Below are positions 1-6,968 of a stretch of 64,000 nucleotides of DNA, one piece after another. Numbering within the stretch: the first letter of the stretch is position 1; each line of letters starts with the position of its first letter. Position numbers and translations under genes: made by a program. Origin of the DNA: Sandaracinobacteroides sp031425455 (lineage in GTDB: Bacteria; Pseudomonadota; Alphaproteobacteria; Sphingomonadales; Sphingomonadaceae). The stretch is taken from contig JANPJJ010000108.1 in NCBI GenBank assembly GCA_031425455.1, forward strand, positions 1 to 64,000. The letters are read 5' to 3'. The notes under the pieces are model-generated. The model was not told the origin of the DNA and searched no databases. It saw nothing but the letters and a program-made list of their open reading frames with translations.

Positions 1-225
1 AAACAGGCCCTTCCATAGGTCGCCGTCCGTGGAGCCACGGGGGACGCCGGTGAAATCATACCAGCGATCGTTGTAGAAATCATGATAGCCGTCGGGGCCG
101 GCCGACCAAACGATCTGCGGCATGATGTTAAGGATGGTGGCAAGCGCCGCGTCGCTTTCCGCCGGGTGCTGCACGGAATACGGCGCCTGCTTGAAAAGGC
201 CGGAAGCCGGCACATCCTGATCCAA
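1..225 (-). CDS. PAS-domain sensor protein, N-terminus only (cut by window edge)
   Basis: Reading leftward, a frame open to the window edge encodes a typical PAS opening, with MPQIVWSAGPDG followed by YNDRWYDFTG. This form is common in sphingomonad PAS histidine kinases of the HWE/HisKA_2 type, so a signalling kinase is likely, but the catalytic part lies outside the window. The start is uncertain. I chose a TTG at 223-225 because a GGGGA element lies about nine bases upstream and the preceding residues look non-coding; the first ATG, at 121-123, would lose part of the conserved region. It is divergent from the Crp/Fnr gene, and the 150 bp between them should hold both promoters. Confidence 0.6.
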   Translation of the reverse strand, partial: MDQDVPASGLFKQAPYSVQHPAESDAALATILNIMPQIVWSAGPDGYHDFYNDRWYDFTGVPRGSTDGDLWKGLF

Positions 226-373
226 TCGCGTCAATCCCCAAATCGCATCTCGCCCGGCAGGCGAACGCCTTCCGCCCCACGGGCGAACGGCGGTGCGATA
301 GGGGCTGGCCGACCCGCTGTCTGCGCACTTGTATACGGTTGTTCCGGTCGGCGGCCGCGGGTAATGGCATCGG

Positions 374-1102
374 GTGGGACCCGATATCAGCGGCAATAAT
401 CTTCTGTCGGTGCTTCGCCGGACCGATCTGGCGTTGCTTCAGCCATCGCTCGCTCCGCTGAGCGTTGCCGCGGGGGACGTGCTGTATGAACCAGGCGACG
501 ATGTGAAGTTCGTGCATTTTCCCACCGGCGCGGCGCTGGTTTCGTTTCTGGTCGTTCTCGAAGAAGGCACTTCGGTGGAAACGGCGCTCATCGGGCGGGA
601 AGGTGCCATCGGCGGCATCGTCAGCCAGGGCCGGCTGCCCGCCTATGCCCGCACTGTCGTGCAATATCCCGGCACGTTGCTGCGCATGCGGACCGGCGAC
701 CTGGAGATCGCCAAGGCGAAATCACCCTCGCTGGAGGGCCTCTTCGCCCGCTATGCGGATTGCGTACTGGCGCAGATTTTCCAGTCCGTTGCGTGCAGCG
801 CCGCGCATAGCATCGAGCAGCGAACTGCCCGCTGGCTACTGGCCGCCTACGACCGGACGGAAGACCCGGTGATCCCCGTCACGCAGGACCGACTGGCCGA
901 AACGCTCGGCGTTGGCCGCAGCTATGTCAGTCGTGTCGTGGCCAATCTGAAAGCAGGAGGTGCAATCGTCGTGGCGCCCGGGCGCGTGGGCATTGCAGAC
1001 AAGCAGCGGCTGGACGCCCACGCCTGCGCCTGCACCCGTTCGATCCGGTCCCACTTCGGCAAGGTCCTCAGCAACGTCTATCCGCCCGAAGCCGAAAGCT
1101 GA
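374..1102 (+). CDS. Crp/Fnr-family transcriptional regulator
   Basis: The 242-residue protein has an N-terminal cyclic-nucleotide-binding-like beta barrel (about residues 10-130) and a C-terminal helix-turn-helix of the Crp type (about 165-200, including AETLGVGRSYVSRVV). It lacks the cysteine set of Fnr and does not show a clear cAMP phosphate-binding cassette, so the ligand is unknown. The start is GTG at 374, since no in-frame ATG lies near it. Many sphingomonad genomes carry several such Crp-like proteins near stress signalling genes. The gene stands alone, divergent from a PAS sensor and convergent with a receiver protein. Confidence 0.85.
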   Translation: MGPDISGNNLLSVLRRTDLALLQPSLAPLSVAAGDVLYEPGDDVKFVHFPTGAALVSFLVVLEEGTSVETALIGREGAIGGIVSQGRLPAYARTVVQYPGTLLRMRTGDLEIAKAKSPSLEGLFARYADCVLAQIFQSVACSAAHSIEQRTARWLLAAYDRTEDPVIPVTQDRLAETLGVGRSYVSRVVANLKAGGAIVVAPGRVGIADKQRLDAHACACTRSIRSHFGKVLSNVYPPEAES

Positions 1103-1134
1103 AGCAGTCCCTCTTCCGCCGCCCGTGCTTCAAG

Positions 1135-1584
1135 TCAGGCAAAGCAGAACATACCGCTTTCGGCCGGCACGCGTTCCGGAGACAATCTCAGCGATGCAGG
1201 AGGCGGGGGGAGAACGCCTGTGCCGAGCGCGCGATGCACGAAGAACAGCGCAGCGCGAAGGCCGACGCTGGTATAGGGCTTGTCAATTACGCCAGCGGTA
1301 CCTGCCATGTCGTCGGGCAACTCGTGCGCGCTGCCGGTCAGGAACACCACCAGATATTTGTCCCGAGCAAGACTTCGGCCTGCCTCGATACCGGTCGGCC
1401 CGTCGGCAAGCTGCACGTCCATGAAGATGAGGTCGGGGTGCGTATCATGCGCCAGGTCGAGGGCTTCCCTGGAAGTCATGGCGCAGCCGACCACAGCGTG
1501 GCCGGCCTCCAGAATCTCGTCCTCCAGTTGCAAGGCGAGCATCGGCTCATCCTCGACAATTAACACACGAAGCGGTCCGTCCAT
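1135..1584 (-). CDS. Single-domain response regulator
   Basis: The 149-residue protein is a receiver domain with no output domain. The acidic pocket is E11/D12, the phospho-acceptor is D56 (in FMDVQLADG), the switch threonine is T83 and the conserved lysine is K102 (in DKPYT). The DVQLADG loop is also found in PhyR receivers. Single-domain receivers in sphingomonads (for example SdrG in S. melonis) pass phosphoryl groups to or from PhyR; a similar role here is inferred from the neighbourhood only. A poorly spaced EcfG-like promoter lies upstream. Residues after about 125 are a proline-rich tail with no recognised motif. Confidence 0.85.
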   Translation of the reverse strand: MDGPLRVLIVEDEPMLALQLEDEILEAGHAVVGCAMTSREALDLAHDTHPDLIFMDVQLADGPTGIEAGRSLARDKYLVVFLTGSAHELPDDMAGTAGVIDKPYTSVGLRAALFFVHRALGTGVLPPPPASLRLSPERVPAESGMFCFA

Positions 1585-1613
1585 GGCAAATTTCCTTATC
1601 AGGTCAAACGGTC

Positions 1614-1639
1614 AACGAAGCCTCACCGCTTGAAGTTCC
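1614..1639 (-). promoter_or_regulatory. Possible EcfG promoter, off-consensus spacing
   Basis: On the minus strand GGAAC (1635-1639) is followed after 18 bases by GTT (1614-1616). The other five sites in this region have 17 bases, so this is weaker. It lies about 30 bp upstream of the single-domain response regulator. Confidence 0.3.
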
Positions 1640-1721
1640 CTGCATTCCGATGAAAAGAGGGTCCGGTTCGGATCGGTGTGACAATCCGGCAACGCCTCAG
1701 CGCAGCCGGCGGCAACTCACT

Positions 1722-2771
1722 TCAGGCAGCGAAGCGCACTTGCACGCAGGTGCCCTGCGAAACCGGCGGATAAACCACCTCGGCCCGCAAGGTCTTGGCC
1801 ATCGCCGAAAGGATCCGCGTTCCCAGCCCCGACCCTTTCGGCGGTCCGCCGGCCATGCCGACACCGGAATCGCTGACATCTAGCTGGACCTGCTGCCGCC
1901 CGTCCGCTTCTCCGGCACGGGCCAGCTTCACCGCGACCGGCCCGGCCGCGCCGCCGCGATAAGCATATTTGCACGCGTTGGTGACCAGTTCTGACACCAT
2001 CACGCCCAGCGCAATCGCCTTGTCGGTCGGCACCTGGATCGGTTCGGCCGACAGTTGCACGTCGTGCACATTATGCTCGTCCGCCATGGAAGCCCTCAGA
2101 TCCTCCACCAGCCGCTCCAGATAATCTGCCAGGTCGACCGACCGGACATCCTGCGACGTATAGAGCCGTCGATGCACCTGGCCGACCGCGATCACCCGCC
2201 GCTTCAGGTCCATCACGGCATCCCGTCCCGCGCCCTCGGGCATGGCGCCGGCCTGGAGATGCGCGAACGACGACACCAGCGCCAGGCTGTTCGCAACGCG
2301 GTGGTTCACTTCGCGCAGCAGCGCTTCGGCCCGGTCGCGAGCTGCGGCGACCTCGGCCTGGGCGGCAGCGCGCTCGCGCCGCGCCTGCTGCGATGCGATC
2401 GCCTGGCGGATCGTCTCCCCCAGCAGCTCGAAGAAGCTCTCGCCCAGATCCTTCAGCACATAATCGGAAGCGCCGGCCTTCAGGGCGTCGACGGCGATCC
2501 GGCCCTCGTCGGCCGCTGTCACATAGATGACCGGCGGATGGTCGGGCCGGGCGATGATGTCAGCCAGCGTCTCCGGGCCCGACTTCAAGGGCATCACATG
2601 ATCCAGTGCGATCGCGTCGAACCGGCCCGTCGCCAATGCGGCCAGGCCGAGGTCGCCGTTCGCCGCATGCACCACCTCGAACCCCTGTGCGCCGAGCGAG
2701 CGCATGGTGAGGCGCGCAAACCCGTCGTCGTCGTCGATGTACAGCAGACGGACAGGCTCGGCACCGTTCAC
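1722..2771 (-). CDS. Receiver-histidine kinase hybrid (HisKA_2/HWE-like)
   Basis: The 349-residue cytoplasmic protein has an N-terminal receiver (acceptor D57, lysine K107), a short coiled linker (about 120-152), a HisKA_2-type dimerisation box with the motif EVNHRVANSL (phospho-histidine H157), and an ATPase domain with an N box (ELVTNACKYAY) and a G box (DSGVGMAGG). All catalytic signatures are present. Kinases of this family are the usual phosphate donors to PhyR, so it may feed the stress cascade next door. Its start overlaps the stop of the upstream receiver gene by 4 bp (ATGA), which indicates co-translation in one operon with the genes at 2768, 3225 and 4783. Confidence 0.9.
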   Translation of the reverse strand: MNGAEPVRLLYIDDDDGFARLTMRSLGAQGFEVVHAANGDLGLAALATGRFDAIALDHVMPLKSGPETLADIIARPDHPPVIYVTAADEGRIAVDALKAGASDYVLKDLGESFFELLGETIRQAIASQQARRERAAAQAEVAAARDRAEALLREVNHRVANSLALVSSFAHLQAGAMPEGAGRDAVMDLKRRVIAVGQVHRRLYTSQDVRSVDLADYLERLVEDLRASMADEHNVHDVQLSAEPIQVPTDKAIALGVMVSELVTNACKYAYRGGAAGPVAVKLARAGEADGRQQVQLDVSDSGVGMAGGPPKGSGLGTRILSAMAKTLRAEVVYPPVSQGTCVQVRFAA

Positions 2772-3235
2772 GCGCGGACCTCGGGAACCTGGATCACCGA
2801 CAGGAACAACCCCAGCTGCAAGATCGCGGTCGCGAACTGCTCATAAGCCAGCGGCTTGGTGATATAGACATTGGCGCCCAAATCGTAGCAGCGCTGGATT
2901 TCGCGCTCGTCGTCGGTGGTGGTCAGGATGATCACCGGGATCCGCTTCAGCGCGCTGTTGGATTTCAGATGCTCCAGGATGGCGATACCGCTCATGTCGG
3001 GCAGGTTGAGATCCAGGAGGACGAGCATCGGCTTGTGATTGTCCGCCAGTCCCTGCGTCAGGCTGTGCAGGGCCGACGTGCCGTCGGTCACATGAACGAT
3101 CTCGTTGCAGACCCCGGCGCGGCGAATATTCTTTTCGATCAGGCGGGCATGGCCCTCATCGTCCTCCACCATCAGGATGGTCACCTGCTGCTGGTCCCGG
3201 CTTCCCCCTTCCTGGGTCACTCCATCATTGTTCAT
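2768..3235 (-). CDS. Rcp1-like single-domain response regulator
   Basis: The 155-residue protein is a receiver domain with acidic residues at E24/D25/D26, acceptor D75 (in LLDLNLPDMSG), a TTTDDE switch segment and K127. This form matches the Rcp1/CheY-like proteins usually paired with phytochrome or CHASE-type kinases. The start overlaps the 3' end of the CHASE3 kinase gene by 11 bp and the stop overlaps the next gene by 4 bp, so it is the middle gene of an operon and probably receives phosphate from the kinase at 3225. Confidence 0.9.
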   Translation of the reverse strand: MNNDGVTQEGGSRDQQQVTILMVEDDEGHARLIEKNIRRAGVCNEIVHVTDGTSALHSLTQGLADNHKPMLVLLDLNLPDMSGIAILEHLKSNSALKRIPVIILTTTDDEREIQRCYDLGANVYITKPLAYEQFATAILQLGLFLSVIQVPEVRA

Positions 3236-4805
3236 CGCCGTCTCCGTTCTCGATGGTCACCGGGCTATTCCCGATATCGCGCGGCAACTCCACCAGGAAG
3301 CGGCTGCCTTCGCCCAGCCGGCTCTCCAATCGGATGCGTCCCCCCAGCCGACGCACCAGCGCACGGACATGGGCGAGGCCGACGCCGTCCCCTGCCCGAT
3401 CCTGCGAACCGGCGCGGCGGAACAGCTCGAACACCCGGTCCTGGTCCGCCGCTGCGATCCCCCGGCCGTTGTCGGCCACCGTCACCTCGATCGAGGGCCC
3501 CAGGCTGCGCGCCGAGACATGCAGCCTGCCCGGAACGTCGGGCCGCAGATATTTGATCGCATTGTCGAGAAGATTACCGAACAACTGTTCCAGCGCCAGC
3601 CGGTCGCTTCGGATCGGCGGCAGAGGGTCCATCTCGAGCTCGGTGTCGGTCGCCTCCATCTGCGACCGCAGCGTCACGGCGAGCGACGCGAACAAGGCGC
3701 CGAGGTCGATATCTTCCGGCGTCAGCGCGCGACGGCCCAGCCGGGACAAGTTGAGGATCGCCTTGATCAGCCGGTCCATCCGCACGGTCGAGGCGCGGAT
3801 GAAGCCCAGCGCCTCGGGCATGTCGACCAGGATCGCCTGCCGCTCTGCCGCTTCGGCCACGTTGCCCTCCCGCTCCAGCACGGCGGCAGCCTGCTTCTGC
3901 ACCACCGCCAGCTCGGCGGTAAAGCCCATGATGTTGACAAGCGGGCTCCTGAGATCGTGGCTCACGATATAGGCGAAGCGCCTGATCTCCTCATTGGCTT
4001 CGCCCAGTGCCGCCGTCCGGCTTGCCACGCGCGATTCCAGCTCGTCATTCAGCAACTGCACATCGCTGCCGGCGCGTTCCAGTTCGGCGGCGCGGCGGCG
4101 CAGCGCCGCGATGGACAACCCGACCAGCAGAGCGGCGATCGTCAGCCCGCCCACGCTCAGCGCCATCAGCGCGTCGCCGCTCCGCTCGGCCGCAGCCCGG
4201 CGCTTCGCCAGCAGCCCGCGCTCAGCCGCGGTGACCATTCCCAGCATGTTCCGCACGTCGGTCGTCTGTTCCATTGCGATCAGCGCGCGTCGGCCGCCCC
4301 CGGCCAGGTCGCCGTCGCGGATCAGTGCGTCGACCCGCTCGAACTCCGCCATCCGTGCCCGCAGCAACGGAGCGAGGCGGGCGAGCCGCGCCTGTTGCGC
4401 CGGGTTGTCGGCAACAAGCTCCTGCAACTGCTGCAAAAGCGCCCTCGTGCGCAGCCGTGCATCCTCGTACCGCGTCCGGAACGCTGGATGCGCTGTCAGC
4501 AGCAGGCCGCGCTGGGTGGAGTTCGCCTCTGTCAGCGCGCCCTCCAGGGAGGTCGCAACCATGATCACGGTCAGCGTATGTTCGACACGTTCGTTATGAC
4601 GCTGGTTCACCAGCACCTGCCGGGCGGTGAGGATCCCCACCGCCACAACCACCATCAGCCCGATCGCGAAGGGCAGCCAGCCGATCAGCGCCCTGCGGCG
4701 GTTCGGGCCAGGCTGCACGAACGACGCAAAAAACGGCCGGCGGGGTTGCCCGCCGGCCAGTTCAGGGTCGCTCTTGGAAGTGTTACCTGCGTCGGTCGGC
4801 CGCAT
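3225..4805 (-). CDS. CHASE3-domain membrane histidine kinase
   Basis: The 526-residue sensor has a first membrane helix (about 40-60), a periplasmic CHASE3-like helical domain (about 65-210, with TEANSTQRGLLLT), a second membrane helix (about 213-235), a coiled segment, a HisKA domain with phospho-histidine H283 (VSHDLRSPL), and an ATPase domain with N box (LLDNAIKYL), G1 (DNGRGI) and G2 (GDGVGL). I chose the ATG at 4803-4805, preceded by AGGCGG, over longer versions because upstream codons overlap the preceding gene and look unlike protein. It overlaps that gene by 23 bp. The operon is headed by a consensus EcfG promoter, which suggests stress-induced synthesis. Confidence 0.88.
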   Translation of the reverse strand: MRPTDAGNTSKSDPELAGGQPRRPFFASFVQPGPNRRRALIGWLPFAIGLMVVVAVGILTARQVLVNQRHNERVEHTLTVIMVATSLEGALTEANSTQRGLLLTAHPAFRTRYEDARLRTRALLQQLQELVADNPAQQARLARLAPLLRARMAEFERVDALIRDGDLAGGGRRALIAMEQTTDVRNMLGMVTAAERGLLAKRRAAAERSGDALMALSVGGLTIAALLVGLSIAALRRRAAELERAGSDVQLLNDELESRVASRTAALGEANEEIRRFAYIVSHDLRSPLVNIMGFTAELAVVQKQAAAVLEREGNVAEAAERQAILVDMPEALGFIRASTVRMDRLIKAILNLSRLGRRALTPEDIDLGALFASLAVTLRSQMEATDTELEMDPLPPIRSDRLALEQLFGNLLDNAIKYLRPDVPGRLHVSARSLGPSIEVTVADNGRGIAAADQDRVFELFRRAGSQDRAGDGVGLAHVRALVRRLGGRIRLESRLGEGSRFLVELPRDIGNSPVTIENGDGDEQ

Positions 4806-5145
4806 CCGCCTGACGCTTGGAATAAGGTTCGGGCGCATCGGCTCCGGCATCCGTTTCATCTGCTCCGGCTTTGTCGACAGCCGCCAGCGCAGCGCAGATG
4901 CGCAAGGCCAGGTCGTCGGCGCGATGCGCCCCCGCAGGCGCGCCGGTCTCCGCAGCCGCGCCGGGGTCGGCAATCGCCGCGGCCCATTCCGACAGGAACC
5001 GCTGCTTCTGTTCCCGGGGCAAGCTGGTATCGGCCGCAATCGCTTCGGGGTTCATATACTGCACCGAGGCACCAGCAACCGCCGGCTCGACTTCGGTACC
5101 GACGCCCGCAGGATCCGGACGGGCAGCAACAATGGGATCGATCAT
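4783..5145 (-). CDS. Hypothetical protein, sphingomonad type
   Basis: The 120-residue acidic protein contains a segment beginning NPEAIAADTSLPREQK followed by a tryptophan helix (FLSEWAAAI). Short proteins of this kind, with a helix near NPEEIAADxSLSREQK, recur in sphingomonad stress loci; I know of no proven function. There is no signal peptide or membrane helix. The ATG at 5143-5145 was chosen because it directly precedes the conserved part; a longer frame exists to 5232 but would place the EcfG promoter inside the gene. First gene of the kinase operon. Confidence 0.6.
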   Translation of the reverse strand: MIDPIVAARPDPAGVGTEVEPAVAGASVQYMNPEAIAADTSLPREQKQRFLSEWAAAIADPGAAAETGAPAGAHRADDLALRICAALAAVDKAGADETDAGADAPEPYSKRQADAADRRR

Positions 5146-5198
5146 GGCCGCTGGTCCTCGCCGGCGGCCGCGAAGTGCAGCATCGCCATCGCTCGTCC

Positions 5199-5223
5199 AA
5201 CATCGCTCCGCCGGCCTTGTTCC
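5199..5223 (-). promoter_or_regulatory. EcfG-type promoter of the CHASE3 kinase operon
   Basis: On the minus strand GGAAC (5219-5223) is followed after exactly 17 bases by GTT (5199-5201), ending about 53 bp upstream of the first ATG. This is the same form as the phyR and nepR promoters. Confidence 0.65.
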
Positions 5224-5250
5224 GGCCTGCACCCCCCGCCGTTGCGTTTT

Positions 5251-6036
5251 TTAGCCCGCCGGCGTCAGCGCCGGATAACGCGCCAGCAAAGCCTGCCCGA
5301 TCGTCGCCACCACCGTTTCCGGCTCGAACGGCTTGGTCACCAGGAACGTCGGCTCGGGCCGCTCCCCGGTCAGCAGCCGCTCGGGATAGGCCGTGATGAA
5401 GATGACGGGCACGTCGTACCGGGCCAGGATGTCGCGCGCCGCGTCCAGTCCGGAGGAACCGTCGGCAAGCTGGATATCGGCCAGCACCAGGTCGGGGCTG
5501 ACTCGCTCGGCTTCGGCCACCGCCTCGTCATGGGTCATGGCGGTGCCGGCCACCTCATGGCCCATCTCCTCCACGATCTGCTCCAGATGCATCGAGATGA
5601 CGGGCTCGTCCTCGATGATCAGGACCCGCGAGTGAATGGCCTCGGCGATCGCCGCCTTGGCGTCGGCAATGGCCTGCGCCGTCGCCTCCTCGCTCTGCCC
5701 CAGGATTTCGGAGGCCTCTCTGGCCGAAAAGCCTTCTACGGCCGTCAGCAGCAGTGCCTGCCGCGCCGCATAGGGGAGCTCGGTCGGCGCTTCGGCACCG
5801 GTACCACCGCCCAGCGTTCCACGATGCGGATTCCAGAACGCATGGAACAGCCGGAACAGGTCGAGCCGTGGGTTTTCCCCGACCTCGAAGCTGTCCGGTG
5901 CCTCGACCAGGGCTTCCAGCACGACCCGCACATAGGTATCGCCACTTTTCTGCGACCCCGACAGCGCCCGTGCGTAACGTCTCAGAAACGGCAGGTGGGG
6001 GCCCAACATGCTCCGCATCGTCAAGGTATCGGGCAT
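5251..6036 (-). CDS. phyR: PhyR, anti-anti-sigma response regulator
   Basis: The 261-residue protein has the two-domain build unique to PhyR: an N-terminal sigma-factor-like domain (about 1-130) that mimics EcfG regions 2 and 4, then a receiver (about 137-255) with acidic E142/D143, acceptor D187 and K235. When phosphorylated, PhyR binds NepR and frees the sigma factor EcfG; this is established for Methylobacterium, Caulobacter and Sphingomonas. The receiver has ADIQLADG around the acceptor and FITAYPERL at the switch region, as in family members. It is divergent from nepR-ecfG with its own EcfG promoter, giving positive feedback. Confidence 0.97.
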   Translation of the reverse strand: MPDTLTMRSMLGPHLPFLRRYARALSGSQKSGDTYVRVVLEALVEAPDSFEVGENPRLDLFRLFHAFWNPHRGTLGGGTGAEAPTELPYAARQALLLTAVEGFSAREASEILGQSEEATAQAIADAKAAIAEAIHSRVLIIEDEPVISMHLEQIVEEMGHEVAGTAMTHDEAVAEAERVSPDLVLADIQLADGSSGLDAARDILARYDVPVIFITAYPERLLTGERPEPTFLVTKPFEPETVVATIGQALLARYPALTPAG

Positions 6037-6072
6037 TCAACAGACCTCCCGTGAAATCCACATCCACGCGTT

Positions 6073-6097
6073 AACTCGCAACGGCGGATTTAGTTCC
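6073..6097 (-). promoter_or_regulatory. EcfG promoter of phyR
   Basis: On the minus strand GGAAC (6093-6097), a 17-base spacer and GTT (6073-6075) precede phyR. It is arranged back to back with the nepR promoter in a 126-bp divergent region. Confidence 0.75.
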
Positions 6098-6106
6098 ATG
6101 GCTGCG

Positions 6107-6131
6107 GGAACATTTTCCGGCAATCCAGGTT
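6107..6131 (+). promoter_or_regulatory. EcfG promoter of nepR-ecfG
   Basis: GGAAC (6107-6111), a 17-base spacer and GTT (6129-6131) lie 32 bp upstream of the nepR start. Confidence 0.75.
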
Positions 6132-6162
6132 TAAGCGACCAGTTGTGCAGGGACAGAGCTGG

Positions 6163-6387
6163 ATGGATGACGTGAAAAAGACCGCCGGCCAGTCGGTTGC
6201 GCCGGGCGTACCAGCAGGGCGCCCAGGAAACGGCAGGGTGCCCGCGAAGGATGCCATCTCGGCAGGCCTGCGCAAATTGTGGGCAGAAGTCGAGGACGAG
6301 CCCGTACCCGATGATTTCATGGCCCTGCTCGACAAGGTCGATGCCGCGCGTCGCGATCGAAAGGCCGACCCGGGGGCGCCGGCGTGA
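6163..6387 (+). CDS. nepR: NepR, anti-sigma factor of EcfG
   Basis: The 74-residue protein contains the conserved NepR core, ISAGLRKLWAEVEDEPVP followed by DFMALLDKV (about residues 32-62). Its two helices clamp EcfG or, alternatively, phospho-PhyR. The ATG at 6163 has an AGGGA element nine bases upstream; a GTG at 6145 would add six residues. The stop overlaps the GTG start of ecfG by 4 bp, so sigma and anti-sigma are co-translated in near-fixed ratio. Confidence 0.93.
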   Translation: MDDVKKTAGQSVAPGVPAGRPGNGRVPAKDAISAGLRKLWAEVEDEPVPDDFMALLDKVDAARRDRKADPGAPA

Positions 6388-6968
6388 CGGTTTCTCCCCC
6401 CGCTGGTCCCGACGACGCCCGCTTCAAGTCGGAGCTCGTTGCCATCATCCCCTCGCTCCGGGCCTTCGCGCGCGGTCTTTGCGGCAACCGGGACCAGGCC
6501 GACGATCTGGCGCAGGAAGCCCTCGCCAAGGCATGGGCGGCACGCGCCAGCTATACCCCCGGCACCAATTTCCGCGCCTGGATGTTCCGCATCCTGCGCA
6601 ATCATTTCTACTCGGTCGCCACCGTCGCCCGCCGGTTCGTCGCCTACGATCCCGACAGCGCCGCCCATGTGCAGACCAGCGCGCCTACCCAGGGCGGCGG
6701 GCTGGTGCTGGCCGATTTGCAGCGCGGCCTCGCCACCCTCCCCACCGAACAGCGCGAGGCCCTGCTGCTGATGGAATCCGGCTTGCAGTGGGACGAAATC
6801 GCAGTCGTCATGGCCTGCCCGATCGGCACGGTGAAAAGCCGCATCACCCGCGGCCGGGTCGCCCTGAAGCGCTATATGGATGGCCCGCCGGACCCGCCCC
6901 GGATTGCGCCAGAGGACAGCACCCCGGCGGCCGGCACGCTGCGAACAGGCACCGCGATGGCCTCATGA
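6384..6968 (+). CDS. ecfG: EcfG, general stress sigma factor (ECF15)
   Basis: The 194-residue protein has sigma region 2 (about 15-80, with DQADDLAQEALAKAW and FRAWMFRILRNHF) and region 4 (about 110-165, with LPTEQREALLLME and the DNA-reading helix CPIGTVKSRITRGR). The match is to the EcfG family that drives the alphaproteobacterial general stress response at GGAAC / GTT promoters. The start codon is GTG, overlapping nepR. A tail of about 28 residues after region 4 is proline- and alanine-rich and not conserved. The stop overlaps the next gene by 4 bp. Confidence 0.95.
   Translation: MTVSPPAGPDDARFKSELVAIIPSLRAFARGLCGNRDQADDLAQEALAKAWAARASYTPGTNFRAWMFRILRNHFYSVATVARRFVAYDPDSAAHVQTSAPTQGGGLVLADLQRGLATLPTEQREALLLMESGLQWDEIAVVMACPIGTVKSRITRGRVALKRYMDGPPDPPRIAPEDSTPAAGTLRTGTAMAS

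Noticed and set aside
3105..5396. A 763-codon plus-strand frame over the CHASE3 kinase operon.
   Set aside because: Rich in R, P, Q and H without domain similarity; it spans two clear minus-strand genes and an EcfG promoter.
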